Source: an uncultured Saccharospirillaceae bacterium (GTDB lineage Bacteria; Pseudomonadota; Gammaproteobacteria; Pseudomonadales; Natronospirillaceae). Taken from it: a DNA stretch of 47,651 nt. Under the pieces are notes generated by a model. The model was not told the DNA's origin. It was given only the letters and a program-made list of their open reading frames with translations, and ran no database searches. Below, piece by piece: positions 40,992 through 47,651 of this stretch. The stretch covers positions 1 through 47,651 of the forward strand of contig CAJXZL010000014.1 of the NCBI GenBank assembly GCA_913063165.1, in the 5' to 3' direction. A program made the translations under genes and the position numbers. Within the stretch, counting starts at the first letter, position 1; every line of letters begins with the position of its first letter.

Positions 40992-42203
40992 ATGAAAAGA
41001 CTTTTGGTCATCTTGTTGGTTGTCGCGGCAGTGGTCGGTATCAGCGTTGGATCGCAGTGGCGTACCACCACCACTGCGGAAATTGTGCAAACCGAAGGCG
41101 TGTCCTATCAGTTTATCGAATCGACGGTCTTGGCTACGGGTGTTTTGGCCTATGGCGACGAACGTAATGTGCGCAGTGAAGTCACCGCATTGGTAAAGGC
41201 AGTGTTGGTCGACGAAGGGGATATCGTACAGCAAGGGCAGAAACTAATAGAACTTGAATCTGATGCGCTGAACACCGATCTCGACTCCCAAAAAGTCACC
41301 ATCGCGCTGCGTAAAATCGAAATTGAACGCGCCAATCTGCGCCTTAAAACCCTCAAGGACCAACAAGTCCGCCTAGAGAAACTCTATGCCGAGCAGGCGA
41401 CGCAAATCACCACGCTAGAAGACAATATCAATCAGATTCGGCTGGCAGAGGTCGATATTCGTATGCAAGAGCAGTTGCTGGTGCAGGCGAGGTTGAGCGT
41501 AGACAAAGTGCAGGAGCAGATTAATAAGACCATTATCAAAGCACCAGCCGATGGTCTGATTAGCGCTTTGGATATCAAAGCCGGCGAGATGGCGGTGGCA
41601 GGCGGCGCAGGACAACCATTATTGGTCATGGTAGATCCAGATGTCATTTATACCGATATTGATGTCGACGAAGCGGATATTGGTGGCGTGCTGGAGGGGC
41701 AGCAGGTCAAGGTATTTGCGGTGAGCTTTCCAGATGTGGCTATTGAAGGCGTGGTTGAAACCATCGCAACCAGTGCAAGAACGGTTCCCGGTAGAAGTGC
41801 CTTGGTGTTTCCCGTGCGGGTTCGTATTGTTGAAACCGCTGGCATACGGCTGCGTCCTGGCATGAGCACCCGCTCCGAAATTTTACAGCCCAGTGACACT
41901 AAGAATTGGGTGGTGCCTATTGAAGCCATTCGGGATAACGCGGTCACTAGCGCGCTCAGTGCCGCCGGAGGCGATGGCATGGCGTCGATGTCAGACGAAC
42001 GATCTGGCCCTGAATTTTCGGTATTTGTTTATCAAAATGGCTTGGCGAAAGAAATGGGCGTGACTCTGGGCAAACAGGATGACCGTTACCAAGCGGTCTT
42101 GTCGGGCCTCTCTGCTGAAGACTTGGTGATCACGGGGCCATATCGGGTATTGAGAGCCCTTCGGGATGGTGACGCAGTGCAGCTAGATTCGGCGGACCAG
42201 TAA
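40992..42203 (+). CDS. MacA-like periplasmic adaptor (HlyD family)
   Basis: A 403-residue membrane-fusion protein with N-terminal anchor residues 3-20. The lipoyl half-motifs lie near 62-90 and 181-210, separated by an alpha-helical hairpin (about 93-178) that would contact a TolC-like outer-membrane channel. A beta-barrel region and a membrane-proximal domain follow. Together with the next two genes it would form a tripartite exporter. No TolC gene is in the window, so a channel encoded elsewhere is presumed. Its stop is one base from the ATPase start. Confidence 0.88.
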   Translation: MKRLLVILLVVAAVVGISVGSQWRTTTTAEIVQTEGVSYQFIESTVLATGVLAYGDERNVRSEVTALVKAVLVDEGDIVQQGQKLIELESDALNTDLDSQKVTIALRKIEIERANLRLKTLKDQQVRLEKLYAEQATQITTLEDNINQIRLAEVDIRMQEQLLVQARLSVDKVQEQINKTIIKAPADGLISALDIKAGEMAVAGGAGQPLLVMVDPDVIYTDIDVDEADIGGVLEGQQVKVFAVSFPDVAIEGVVETIATSARTVPGRSALVFPVRVRIVETAGIRLRPGMSTRSEILQPSDTKNWVVPIEAIRDNAVTSALSAAGGDGMASMSDERSGPEFSVFVYQNGLAKEMGVTLGKQDDRYQAVLSGLSAEDLVITGPYRVLRALRDGDAVQLDSADQ

Positions 42204-42204
42204 C

Positions 42205-42903
42205 ATGAGCTCTGATCCTCACGTGTTAATTCGCCTTGTTGATGTCAGCAAGCATTACGTTATGGGTGGTGAAACCCTGCATGCCTTAGATCAGGTGTCA
42301 CTCGATATCCGACAAAACGAATATGCAGCCATCATTGGCGCCTCTGGTTCGGGCAAGTCGACGATGATGAATATCATTGGCTGCTTGGATACGGCATCAA
42401 ATGGCGTGTATGAGTTGGACAAAAAAAATGTCAGTGGCTTGACCCCAAACGAACTGGCGGGAATCAGGAATAAGAAAATTGGTTTTATTTTCCAAACCTT
42501 CAACCTATTGCCACGACTCACTGCGCTACAAAACGTCATGCAACCCCTCATCTATCAACGTGTGTCGCTGTCTGAAAGGCGAGAGCGCGCCACTCAGGTA
42601 TTGGATAAAGTGGGATTATCGAGCCGGATGGGACACTTGCCGAGCGAACTTTCGGGAGGCCAACGTCAGCGTGTGGCCATTGCCCGTGCCTTGGTCACCA
42701 ATCCCAGTATTTTATTGGCGGATGAGCCGACCGGTAATTTGGATTCATCGACTACCGCTGACATTTTGGATCTTTTTGATGCATTACACCACGAAGGGCA
42801 AACCATCGTGATGGTGACACATGAGCCGGATATTGCAGACCGCTGTCACCGTCAAATTCGGTTGTTTGACGGCAAGATAATCAGTGATGAGAGAAATCGC
42901 TAA
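42205..42903 (+). CDS. ABC transporter ATPase, MacB/LolD type
   Basis: A 232-residue ATPase with Walker [10 protein letters not shown] at 45-53, Q-loop Q97, signature LSGGQ at 149-153, Walker B ILLADE at 169-174 and the switch histidine H206. [13 protein letters not shown] after the Q-loop is typical of the LolD/MacB (type VII, mechanotransmission) group. The stop overlaps the permease start by one base (TAATG). The ATPase is a separate protein here, not fused to the permease as in E. coli MacB. Confidence 0.93.
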   Translation: MSSDPHVLIRLVDVSKHYVMGGETLHALDQVSLDIRQNEYAAIIGASGSGKSTMMNIIGCLDTASNGVYELDKKNVSGLTPNELAGIRNKKIGFIFQTFNLLPRLTALQNVMQPLIYQRVSLSERRERATQVLDKVGLSSRMGHLPSELSGGQRQRVAIARALVTNPSILLADEPTGNLDSSTTADILDLFDALHHEGQTIVMVTHEPDIADRCHRQIRLFDGKIISDERNR

Positions 42904-44120
42904 TGTTGTCTATTTGGGCAGAAGGACTCCGGTCGGCATTGCAGGCCATTGCGACCAATAAGTTACGCAGCTTTTTAACCTCGCTGGGTATTATCATTGG
43001 TGTTGCCAGCATTATTGCGGTGGTGTCGTTGGTACAGGGATTAGAGAAGTCTATTACATCGCAATTTGAAGGCTATGGCTCCAACACCTTATTTATTCAA
43101 CAGCAACGCGATAAATTCGGGCAATTAACCGGTGAACTGTCGAATCATGACTTGGAAACCCTGAAAAATATTGAAGGCATTGCTGCAATATCACCACAAA
43201 CCTTTTTGTTCGAATACTCTGGGCTGATTTATGGCTCAACTGAATACAGTGCTGATGTGATTGGGGTGATGCCTGAATTTGCAGAAATGGATAACAGCTA
43301 TCCAGAAGTTGGTCGATTCATTACAAATGCTGATGCCAACAACCGCAAGAAAGTCGTGGTGATAGGCGATAAAGTACGTGAAGAGTTGGGGCTGACTCGG
43401 GAAAATGCCATTGGTGCCTTTTTGCGGTATGGACCGCACTGGCTCAAAGTCATCGGCGTTTTAGAGCCCAAGGGCAAGTTACTCGGTCAAGACCTCGACA
43501 GCTATGCCTATATTCCCTATACCACAGCGGTCAGTCTCATGGGCTATCAACGTAAGCCCATGGTGGTGTTTGTTGGGCGTGTCGCCAATGTCGACCATAT
43601 TGACGCAGTAAGAGATCAGGTCATCAGTACCCTGCGCAGAGAACATGGGTTGTCTGGCGATGACGAAAACGATTTTAGTATCCAAAGCTCTGATCAGGTA
43701 TTGGACACCATCGGACAGGTCACCAGCGTTATCACCTTGGTATTTGGCGGCATTGTCGGCATCAGTCTGCTTGTGGGTGGTATCGGTATCATGAACATTA
43801 TGTTGGTGTCGGTCACTGAGCGTACTCGAGAGATCGGTATCTGTAAGGCATTGGGTGCCACTCGCGCAGATATTCTGTTGCAATTTCTCATTGAAGCCGT
43901 GGTGATCAGCATGATTGGAGGCTTGATCGGATTGGCCTTGGGCTACGGTCTGGGTATCGGTATCGCCGCAATGATCCCCAATTTTCCTCCCTCGGAAGTA
44001 CCCCTGTGGGCTATTGCGTTAGCGATTGGATTCTCAACCGGTACCGGTGTCGTCTTTGGTATCTTACCAGCCGCCAAGGCATCGCGACTGGATCCGATAG
44101 ACGCCCTTCGATATGAATAA
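42903..44120 (+). CDS. ABC transporter permease, MacB/FtsX type
   Basis: A 405-residue protein with TM1 near 15-45 (KLRSFLTSLGIIIGVASIIAVVSL), a large periplasmic MacB-PCD domain (about 46-270) and three C-terminal membrane segments of the FtsX domain (about 280-310, 330-365 and 375-395). VGGIGIMNIMLVSVTERTREIGICKALGA is the family signature. It would transmit ATPase motion across the membrane to the adaptor rather than pass substrate itself. Exported substrate unknown: macrolides, peptides, siderophores and heme are known cargoes of relatives. Confidence 0.92.
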   Translation: MLSIWAEGLRSALQAIATNKLRSFLTSLGIIIGVASIIAVVSLVQGLEKSITSQFEGYGSNTLFIQQQRDKFGQLTGELSNHDLETLKNIEGIAAISPQTFLFEYSGLIYGSTEYSADVIGVMPEFAEMDNSYPEVGRFITNADANNRKKVVVIGDKVREELGLTRENAIGAFLRYGPHWLKVIGVLEPKGKLLGQDLDSYAYIPYTTAVSLMGYQRKPMVVFVGRVANVDHIDAVRDQVISTLRREHGLSGDDENDFSIQSSDQVLDTIGQVTSVITLVFGGIVGISLLVGGIGIMNIMLVSVTERTREIGICKALGATRADILLQFLIEAVVISMIGGLIGLALGYGLGIGIAAMIPNFPPSEVPLWAIALAIGFSTGTGVVFGILPAAKASRLDPIDALRYE

Positions 44121-44224
44121 CACCCCAATCAAATAGACGGGACACTGGGCACTACCCATCAATTGCACACGCATAGCCATGCCATGCGCGCAGGGTAACT
44201 GGCATTGGGCAAATAAAAATCACT

Positions 44225-44251
44225 TTGCAGAACCCTGTGATCAGTTAGAAT
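44225..44251 (+). promoter_or_regulatory. Possible promoter of the quinone oxidoreductase gene
   Basis: TTGCAG (44225-44230) and TAGAAT (44246-44251) stand before the gene, with a 15-base spacer that is shorter than usual. The start would be near 44258, 35 bases before the ATG. Confidence 0.4.
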
Positions 44252-44292
44252 GGCGGTACCATTTTTATTTGAAACAGCATCTAGGGGACAAC

Positions 44293-45264
44293 ATGACCAA
44301 AGCGATTCGTATACATCAGACAGGTGGACCGGAAGTATTAACCTGGGAAACCGTGGCTCTGGGTGAGCCAGGTCCTGGTCAAATCGTCATGACGCAGACC
44401 GCTGTGGGTATTAACTATATCGATATCTATGTACGCACTGGTTTGTATCCCAGCGAATTACCAGTGGTTGCCGGTATGGAAGCGGCGGGCGTGGTAACCC
44501 AGATTGGCGCAGGTGTTAGCAATCTGTCAGTTGGCGACCGCGTGGCCTACCCCATGGCAATGGGTGCTTATGCAGAGGCGCGGATCATAGACGCCGCTAA
44601 AGTGGTCAAGATTCCCGACAGCATTTCCGACCAACAGGCTGCGGCCATGATGCTCAAAGGACTTACTGCCCAGTACCTATTGCGCAGAACCTATCGTGTG
44701 CAGCCGGGTGACCCAATTTTGGTGTATGCCGCTGCAGGCGGAGTGGGATTAATCCTAACCCAGTGGGCCAAACATTTGGGTGCTGTGGTCATTGGTTGTG
44801 TGGGGTCTGAAGACAAGGCGCAGTTAGCCAGAGACAATGGTTGTGACCATACAATTTTGTATAACACAGAAAATGTTGTTGAACGGGTAAAAGCCATCAC
44901 CGACGGCAAAGGCGTGGCAGTGGTGTATGACTCAATCGGCCAAGACACCTTTATGACCTCATTAGACTGCCTGCGCCCATTCGGCGTGATGGTGACCTAT
45001 GGCAATGCGACCGGCAAAGTAGCGCCTTTTGATTTGAGTTTGTTGGCGCCTAAAGGCTCGTTAAGTGTTACCCGCCCAACGCTAGGGACCCATATTGCAG
45101 ACCGCGAACTCTTTGAAGCAGGCGCTAAAGAATTATTTGATGTCGTGGCGGCAGGGCATGTCACCATCGCCATTAACCAAACCTTTCCATTGGCCGAGGT
45201 TGGTAAGGCGCATCAAGCATTAGAGTCTCGCCAAACCACCGGTTCTACGGTGTTGATACCTTAA
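44293..45264 (+). CDS. qorA: NADPH:quinone oxidoreductase
   Basis: Zinc-free medium-chain dehydrogenase/reductase that reduces quinones with NADPH. It has 323 residues (E. coli QorA 327), with close similarity along the whole length: GINYIDIYVRTGLYP, the nucleotide-binding AAAGGVG at 146-152, and SLDCLRPFGVMVTYGNATG. The ATG at 44293 has AGGGGA upstream. A longer frame from 44179 would add 38 unrelated residues. A shared terminator lies between it and hsp20. Confidence 0.92.
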   Translation: MTKAIRIHQTGGPEVLTWETVALGEPGPGQIVMTQTAVGINYIDIYVRTGLYPSELPVVAGMEAAGVVTQIGAGVSNLSVGDRVAYPMAMGAYAEARIIDAAKVVKIPDSISDQQAAAMMLKGLTAQYLLRRTYRVQPGDPILVYAAAGGVGLILTQWAKHLGAVVIGCVGSEDKAQLARDNGCDHTILYNTENVVERVKAITDGKGVAVVYDSIGQDTFMTSLDCLRPFGVMVTYGNATGKVAPFDLSLLAPKGSLSVTRPTLGTHIADRELFEAGAKELFDVVAAGHVTIAINQTFPLAEVGKAHQALESRQTTGSTVLIP

Positions 45265-45279
45265 CCCATACGTTAGGCA

Positions 45280-45314
45280 TTAAAAAAGGCAGCCTAGGCT
45301 GCCTCTGTTTTTTT
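45280..45314. terminator. Bidirectional terminator between qorA and hsp20
   Basis: The perfect palindrome AGGCAGCCTAGGCTGCCT (45287-45304) is preceded by AAAAAA and followed, after three bases, by a run of seven T residues. It can end qorA on the plus strand and hsp20 on the minus strand. The minus-strand form has the better T run. Confidence 0.9.
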
Positions 45315-45324
45315 GATACTTGGG

Positions 45325-45798
45325 TTAAGACGCCTTTTTCTCATGAATGACCGCAGTGAGTCGGTCACGCTGAGATTCTGCGTTTATCGCAATGGTTCTG
45401 GGCTTCATGGCTTCTGGTATTTCACGGTGCAGTTGCACACTTAAAATGCCGTTGATATAGGTGGCGCCTTGAATCAGCACATGGTCGGCTAGGTTGAATT
45501 TCCTAACGAAACCGCGGGTGGCAATGCCCTGATGTAAGTACTGCTTGTCTTGGGCACTGTCGCCACGTTTGCCTTTGACAGTGAGCACACCGTTTTCGAC
45601 TTCAATATGCAATTCTTCTTCAGAAAAGCCCGCGACCGCCAACGTGATTTCATAGTCATTCTCACCTGTCACTTCAATATTATAAGGCGGATAACCTGGC
45701 GCGGTTTGTTCTCTGCGGGTGGCTGCATCTAGTAGTGCCGCCATGCGGTCGAATCCAACGGTGTTGCGGTATAGGGGTGATAAGTCAATCGTCGTCAT
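45325..45798 (-). CDS. Small heat-shock protein, IbpA-like (Hsp20)
   Basis: A 157-residue alpha-crystallin-type holdase. It binds unfolding proteins for later rescue by ClpB/DnaK. The alpha-crystallin domain spans about residues 35-125 (PPYNIEVTGENDYEITLAVAGF, GVLTVKGKR, INGILSVQL). The C-terminal I-x-I motif is in KPRTIAIN, and IPEAMKPRTI matches E. coli IbpA/IbpB. Upstream are a sigma-32-type promoter and an RNA-thermometer-like leader, so expression is expected to rise with heat at both transcription and translation. Confidence 0.92.
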   Translation of the reverse strand: MTTIDLSPLYRNTVGFDRMAALLDAATRREQTAPGYPPYNIEVTGENDYEITLAVAGFSEEELHIEVENGVLTVKGKRGDSAQDKQYLHQGIATRGFVRKFNLADHVLIQGATYINGILSVQLHREIPEAMKPRTIAINAESQRDRLTAVIHEKKAS

Positions 45799-45867
45799 TT
45801 GATATTCTCCATGAGAAGCAATATTAAGTTAAATGAACCAGACTCTCGTTGAGACATCCGGTTACCC
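45799..45867 (-). promoter_or_regulatory. ROSE-like RNA thermometer in the hsp20 leader
   Basis: Two hairpins fill the leader. The first (45836-45863) has outer arms AACCGGA/TCTGGTT and inner arms TCTC/GAGA. The second (45802-45824, minus strand ATATTGCTTCTCATGGAGAATAT) pairs ATATT with AATAT and CTTC with the ribosome-binding GGAG, leaving one G bulged. This UUGCU-against-Shine-Dalgarno arrangement is the hallmark of ROSE elements. The start codon follows three bases later. Confidence 0.75.
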
Positions 45868-45873
45868 TTTAAT

Positions 45874-45902
45874 AGATAGGGATGCTTTGGGACCGTTTCA
45901 AG
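45874..45902 (-). promoter_or_regulatory. Sigma-32 heat-shock promoter of hsp20
   Basis: On the minus strand CTTGAAA (plus 45896-45902) and CCCTATCT (plus 45874-45881) are separated by 14 bases. This agrees with the sigma-32 consensus CTTGAAA-(11-16)-CCCCATNT in all but one position. The start would be near 45867, at the first hairpin of the leader. Confidence 0.85.
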
Positions 45903-45940
45903 GCACCAAATGCCAAAAAAGTGTAAAGGCGTGTCCTGCA

Positions 45941-46041
45941 TGTAGGAGGCAATGTTGGTAGGCACTGTTGGTAGACGAAGTTAGCTGGCAAAGCGAGTAG
46001 ACAAAGAATACGACCATGAATACGACCATGAACACGACAGG
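45941..46041 (+). repeat. Degenerate 12-13-bp tandem repeats
   Basis: About eight units in a row: TGTAGGAGGCAA, TGTTGGTAGGCAC, TGTTGGTAGACGA, AGTTAGCTGGCAA, AGCGAGTAGACAA, AGAATACGACCAT, GAATACGACCAT and GAACACGACAGG. Units at 46006 and 46018 are identical over 12 bases. The array sits between the hsp20 promoter and the DUF302 terminator. It is the third intergenic array with this period in the window. The rest of the 345-base gap (45799-46143) is the hsp20 control region and the DUF302 terminator. Confidence 0.65.
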
Positions 46042-46077
46042 GAATGTATGTTCAGGAAATCAGATGGGCAGAGTAAT

Positions 46078-46125
46078 GAAAAAGGCGCAACAAACCTAAA
46101 CAGGGTTAGGGATGTACACGCCTTT
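46078..46125 (-). terminator. Terminator of the DUF302 gene
   Basis: On the minus strand AAAGGCG (plus 46119-46125) pairs with CGCCTTT (plus 46081-46087) and a five-T run follows. An inner stem CCTAA/TTAGG (plus 46095-46110) fits inside. The stem is long-looped, so strength is uncertain. Confidence 0.6.
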
Positions 46126-46143
46126 AAGACAATTTATAACGGT

Positions 46144-46530
46144 CTATAACGCAGCGATCACTTGCTTCAGTAAATCCTGCACTTCAAGCGCCAATGCACC
46201 TAGGGTGTCATTTTCAATCGCAGACATCGATGCGGCAGGATCAACGGCAGAGACTTCGATGCTGCCGTCCGCGATCTGTTGTACCACCACATTACAAGGC
46301 AGCATGGTGCCAATCTTATTCTCAGCAGCCAAGGCGCGAAACGCCAGTTTTGGATTGCAGGCGCCTAAAATCGTATAGGGACGAATGTCCTCATTGATCT
46401 TCTTTTTCATGGTCGCTTGCACGTCAATCGTTGTCAAAACGCCAAAGCCAAAGCCAGCCAATGTTTCAGTTACTTTTTGAATGGTTTGCTCAAAGTCGCC
46501 CGTGAGTGTTTTGGTAAAGTGGTATGACAT
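46144..46530 (-). CDS. DUF302-domain protein
   Basis: A 128-residue soluble protein covering a single DUF302 domain. It has the FEQTIQKVTETLAGFGFGVLTTIDV start, LGACNPKLAFRAL and IGTMLPCNVVVQ, with the two family cysteines (GACNP, LPCN). The function of the family is unknown. Redox or metal roles have been suggested. The ATG at 46530 has GGAG and AGGG upstream. The longer frame to 46578 is rejected. It has its own promoter and terminator. Confidence 0.82.
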   Translation of the reverse strand: MSYHFTKTLTGDFEQTIQKVTETLAGFGFGVLTTIDVQATMKKKINEDIRPYTILGACNPKLAFRALAAENKIGTMLPCNVVVQQIADGSIEVSAVDPAASMSAIENDTLGALALEVQDLLKQVIAAL

Positions 46531-46582
46531 AACCCTACTCCGAATACATGACGGCCAGTTCGCGGCCTTGAATTTCAATATT

Positions 46583-46610
46583 AGAATATACTAAACAACT
46601 GCCAAGTCAA
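46583..46610 (-). promoter_or_regulatory. Promoter of the DUF302 gene
   Basis: On the minus strand TTGACT (plus 46605-46610) and TATTCT (plus 46583-46588) are separated by 16 bases. The start would be near 46576, 46 bases before the ATG. Confidence 0.6.
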
Positions 46611-46702
46611 CGCATGGTAAGTCAGGAACCCCATTAAAGGCTACCCGTTCTCTGTTATCCTAGCATAGGAGCAATACCCCATTTATCAAGTAGGGACACC
46701 CT

Positions 46703-47431
46703 ATGTTTGCTAAGAGAGGCCGTCTCGATCGGTTGTTGAGTGCGCACTTTCAAGTGCCTCGGCGTGACATTCGCACCTGGTTAGTGGGTGCTCGCATTCA
46801 GGTTGACGGTGTGGTGGTCAAGGACCCTGACTTTCAGATCGACGAGTTCAGTGTTGTGGCTTGCGATGGCATTGTGTTTCAAGAGAACCACCGCCAGTAC
46901 TGGATGTTACATAAGCCAATCGGCGTGGTGAGTGCCACCTGGGATGCAAAACACGCCACCGTTATCGACCTGCTCGAGTGTCCAAACAAAGACCAGTTGC
47001 ATATTGCTGGCCGGTTGGATTTGAACTCATCTGGATTGTTGCTACTCACCAATGACAGCCGCTGGTCACAGGCAATGACTGCGCCAGAACAGAAGGTGTC
47101 GAAGGTCTATCAGGTGAGGCTACAGAACCCACTCGTTCCAGAGATGGTCGATGCCTTTGCCAAGGGGATGTATTTTGAATATGAAGACCACAACACCTTG
47201 CCGGCGCAGCTAGAGATAGTAGGCACTCACTCCGCATTGGTAACCCTGAGTGAAGGTAAATACCATCAGATAAAACGCATGTTCGGTCGATTTCGAAATC
47301 CTGTCTTGGCCATCCACCGGCAATCGATTGGAGTCATTCAACTGGACGCAGCCCTATCACCAGGCCAGAGTCGGCAACTGACGCTAGAGGAAGTGCAGTC
47401 AATACAGGGCCGTCATTTGGATTCGCAGTAG
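46703..47431 (+). CDS. rsuA: 16S rRNA pseudouridine-516 synthase
   Basis: Converts U516 of 16S rRNA to pseudouridine. It has 242 residues (E. coli 231), with an N-terminal S4 domain (about 1-60: RLDRLLSAHFQVPRRDIRTWL) and the catalytic motif GRLDLNSSG with D106. GKYHQIKRMFGRFRNPVLAIHRQSIG is the typical C-terminal motif. Other RsuA/RluB-family specificities (RluE, RluF) cannot be fully excluded. The best match by length and motif is RsuA. Confidence 0.87.
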   Translation: MFAKRGRLDRLLSAHFQVPRRDIRTWLVGARIQVDGVVVKDPDFQIDEFSVVACDGIVFQENHRQYWMLHKPIGVVSATWDAKHATVIDLLECPNKDQLHIAGRLDLNSSGLLLLTNDSRWSQAMTAPEQKVSKVYQVRLQNPLVPEMVDAFAKGMYFEYEDHNTLPAQLEIVGTHSALVTLSEGKYHQIKRMFGRFRNPVLAIHRQSIGVIQLDAALSPGQSRQLTLEEVQSIQGRHLDSQ

Positions 47432-47581
47432 CCCTTCTATCATCAAATTAAAATGCGCATGCCATGGCCACCCTGACAATTTAGTTGCCGATTTACAGGC
47501 TAATCTAAGCTTTGGGTACTCTTTCCTTGGCCAAAATTTGAGCTATCCCGACAGATATGGCAAAATATTAGCACTAACTTA

Positions 47582-47587
47582 TATAAT
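47582..47587 (+). promoter_or_regulatory. Perfect -10 box before the last gene
   Basis: TATAAT (47582-47587) is followed by GCGGGT, with only a weak -35 candidate TGGCAA (47558-47563, 18-base spacer). A second pair, TTGAGC (47538-47543) and CAAAAT (47561-47566) with a 17-base spacer, lies just upstream. Starting from TATAAT the leader would be about eight bases, so the upstream pair may be the real promoter. Confidence 0.45.
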
Positions 47588-47601
47588 GCGGGTAAGACAG
47601 C

Positions 47602-47651
47602 ATGGCACAGTCTGAAGATTTATCGGTACAGCAACGAAACCTCTTTCAACA
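47602..47651 (+). CDS. Unidentified protein, N-terminus only
   Basis: An ATG at 47602 opens a frame to the window edge, reading MAQSEDLSVQQRNLFQ. A weak GGTAAG lies before it and a perfect TATAAT 15 bases before it. Sixteen residues are too few to assign a family. The start is supported only by the nearby promoter and the open frame. Confidence 0.5.
   Translation, partial: MAQSEDLSVQQRNLFQ

Overview
The window comes from the chromosome of a gammaproteobacterium, probably a free-living relative of the Oceanospirillales/Pseudomonadales. Four things point there: the ribosomal and RNA polymerase protein sequences, the order birA-coaX-SPOR-tRNA(Tyr/Gly/Thr)-tuf-tRNA(Trp)-secE-nusG, the type III pantothenate kinase, and the fact that the L11, L10/rpoBC, str, S10, spc and alpha clusters lie in one unbroken run instead of being split as in E. 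coli. I cannot name a genus from the sequence alone. Apart from two tuf copies there is no sign of phage, insertion sequences, CRISPR or recent transfer.

Layout. (1) 1-3438: the last bases of a 5S rRNA and its terminator, a PAP2-type phosphatase gene flanked by two different arrays of 13-bp degenerate repeats, then birA-coaX-SPOR protein with overlapping genes. (2) 3439-5276: tRNA-Tyr, tRNA-Gly and tRNA-Thr, a terminator-like hairpin, tuf copy 1, and tRNA-Trp with its own promoter. (3) 5319-21584: secE-nusG-rplK-rplA, rplJ-rplL-rpoB-rpoC, then rpsL-rpsG-fusA-tuf copy 2, closed by a terminator. (4) 21616-35331: the S10, spc and alpha operons from rpsJ to rplQ, including secY and the very short rpmJ, closed by a strong terminator. 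(5) 35332-47651: accessory genes. These are a YnfM-like MFS exporter; a two-gene minus-strand unit of an amicyanin-like periplasmic copper protein and a membrane GGDEF-EAL protein; a YIP1 protein with a MacAB-like ABC exporter; a quinone oxidoreductase; an Hsp20 chaperone with a sigma-32-type promoter and a ROSE-like RNA thermometer; a DUF302 protein; RsuA; and the first 16 codons of an unidentified gene.

How it works together. Regions 2 to 4 supply the growth-rate-limiting machinery: tRNAs, elongation factors, RNA polymerase, ribosomal proteins and the Sec translocon. Three promoters inside it have a 17-bp spacer and a GC-rich stretch after the -10 box, which fits stringent control. The str and S10 promoters share the same -35 box and a 12-base run across the -10 end and start region. 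Recognisable autogenous-control leaders lie before rplJ (L10) and rpsM (S4), and an attenuator-like hairpin with a T-run lies between rplL and rpoB. The rpsJ leader is too short to hold the E. coli-type L4-responsive leader.

I found no clearly new multi-gene defence or biosynthetic system. The observations most worth following are the 13-bp-period intergenic arrays (three, with different consensus sequences), the copper-protein/c-di-GMP gene pair, the inverted repeat covering the tRNA-cluster promoter, the terminator-like hairpin between tRNA-Thr and tuf, and the heat-shock leader of hsp20.
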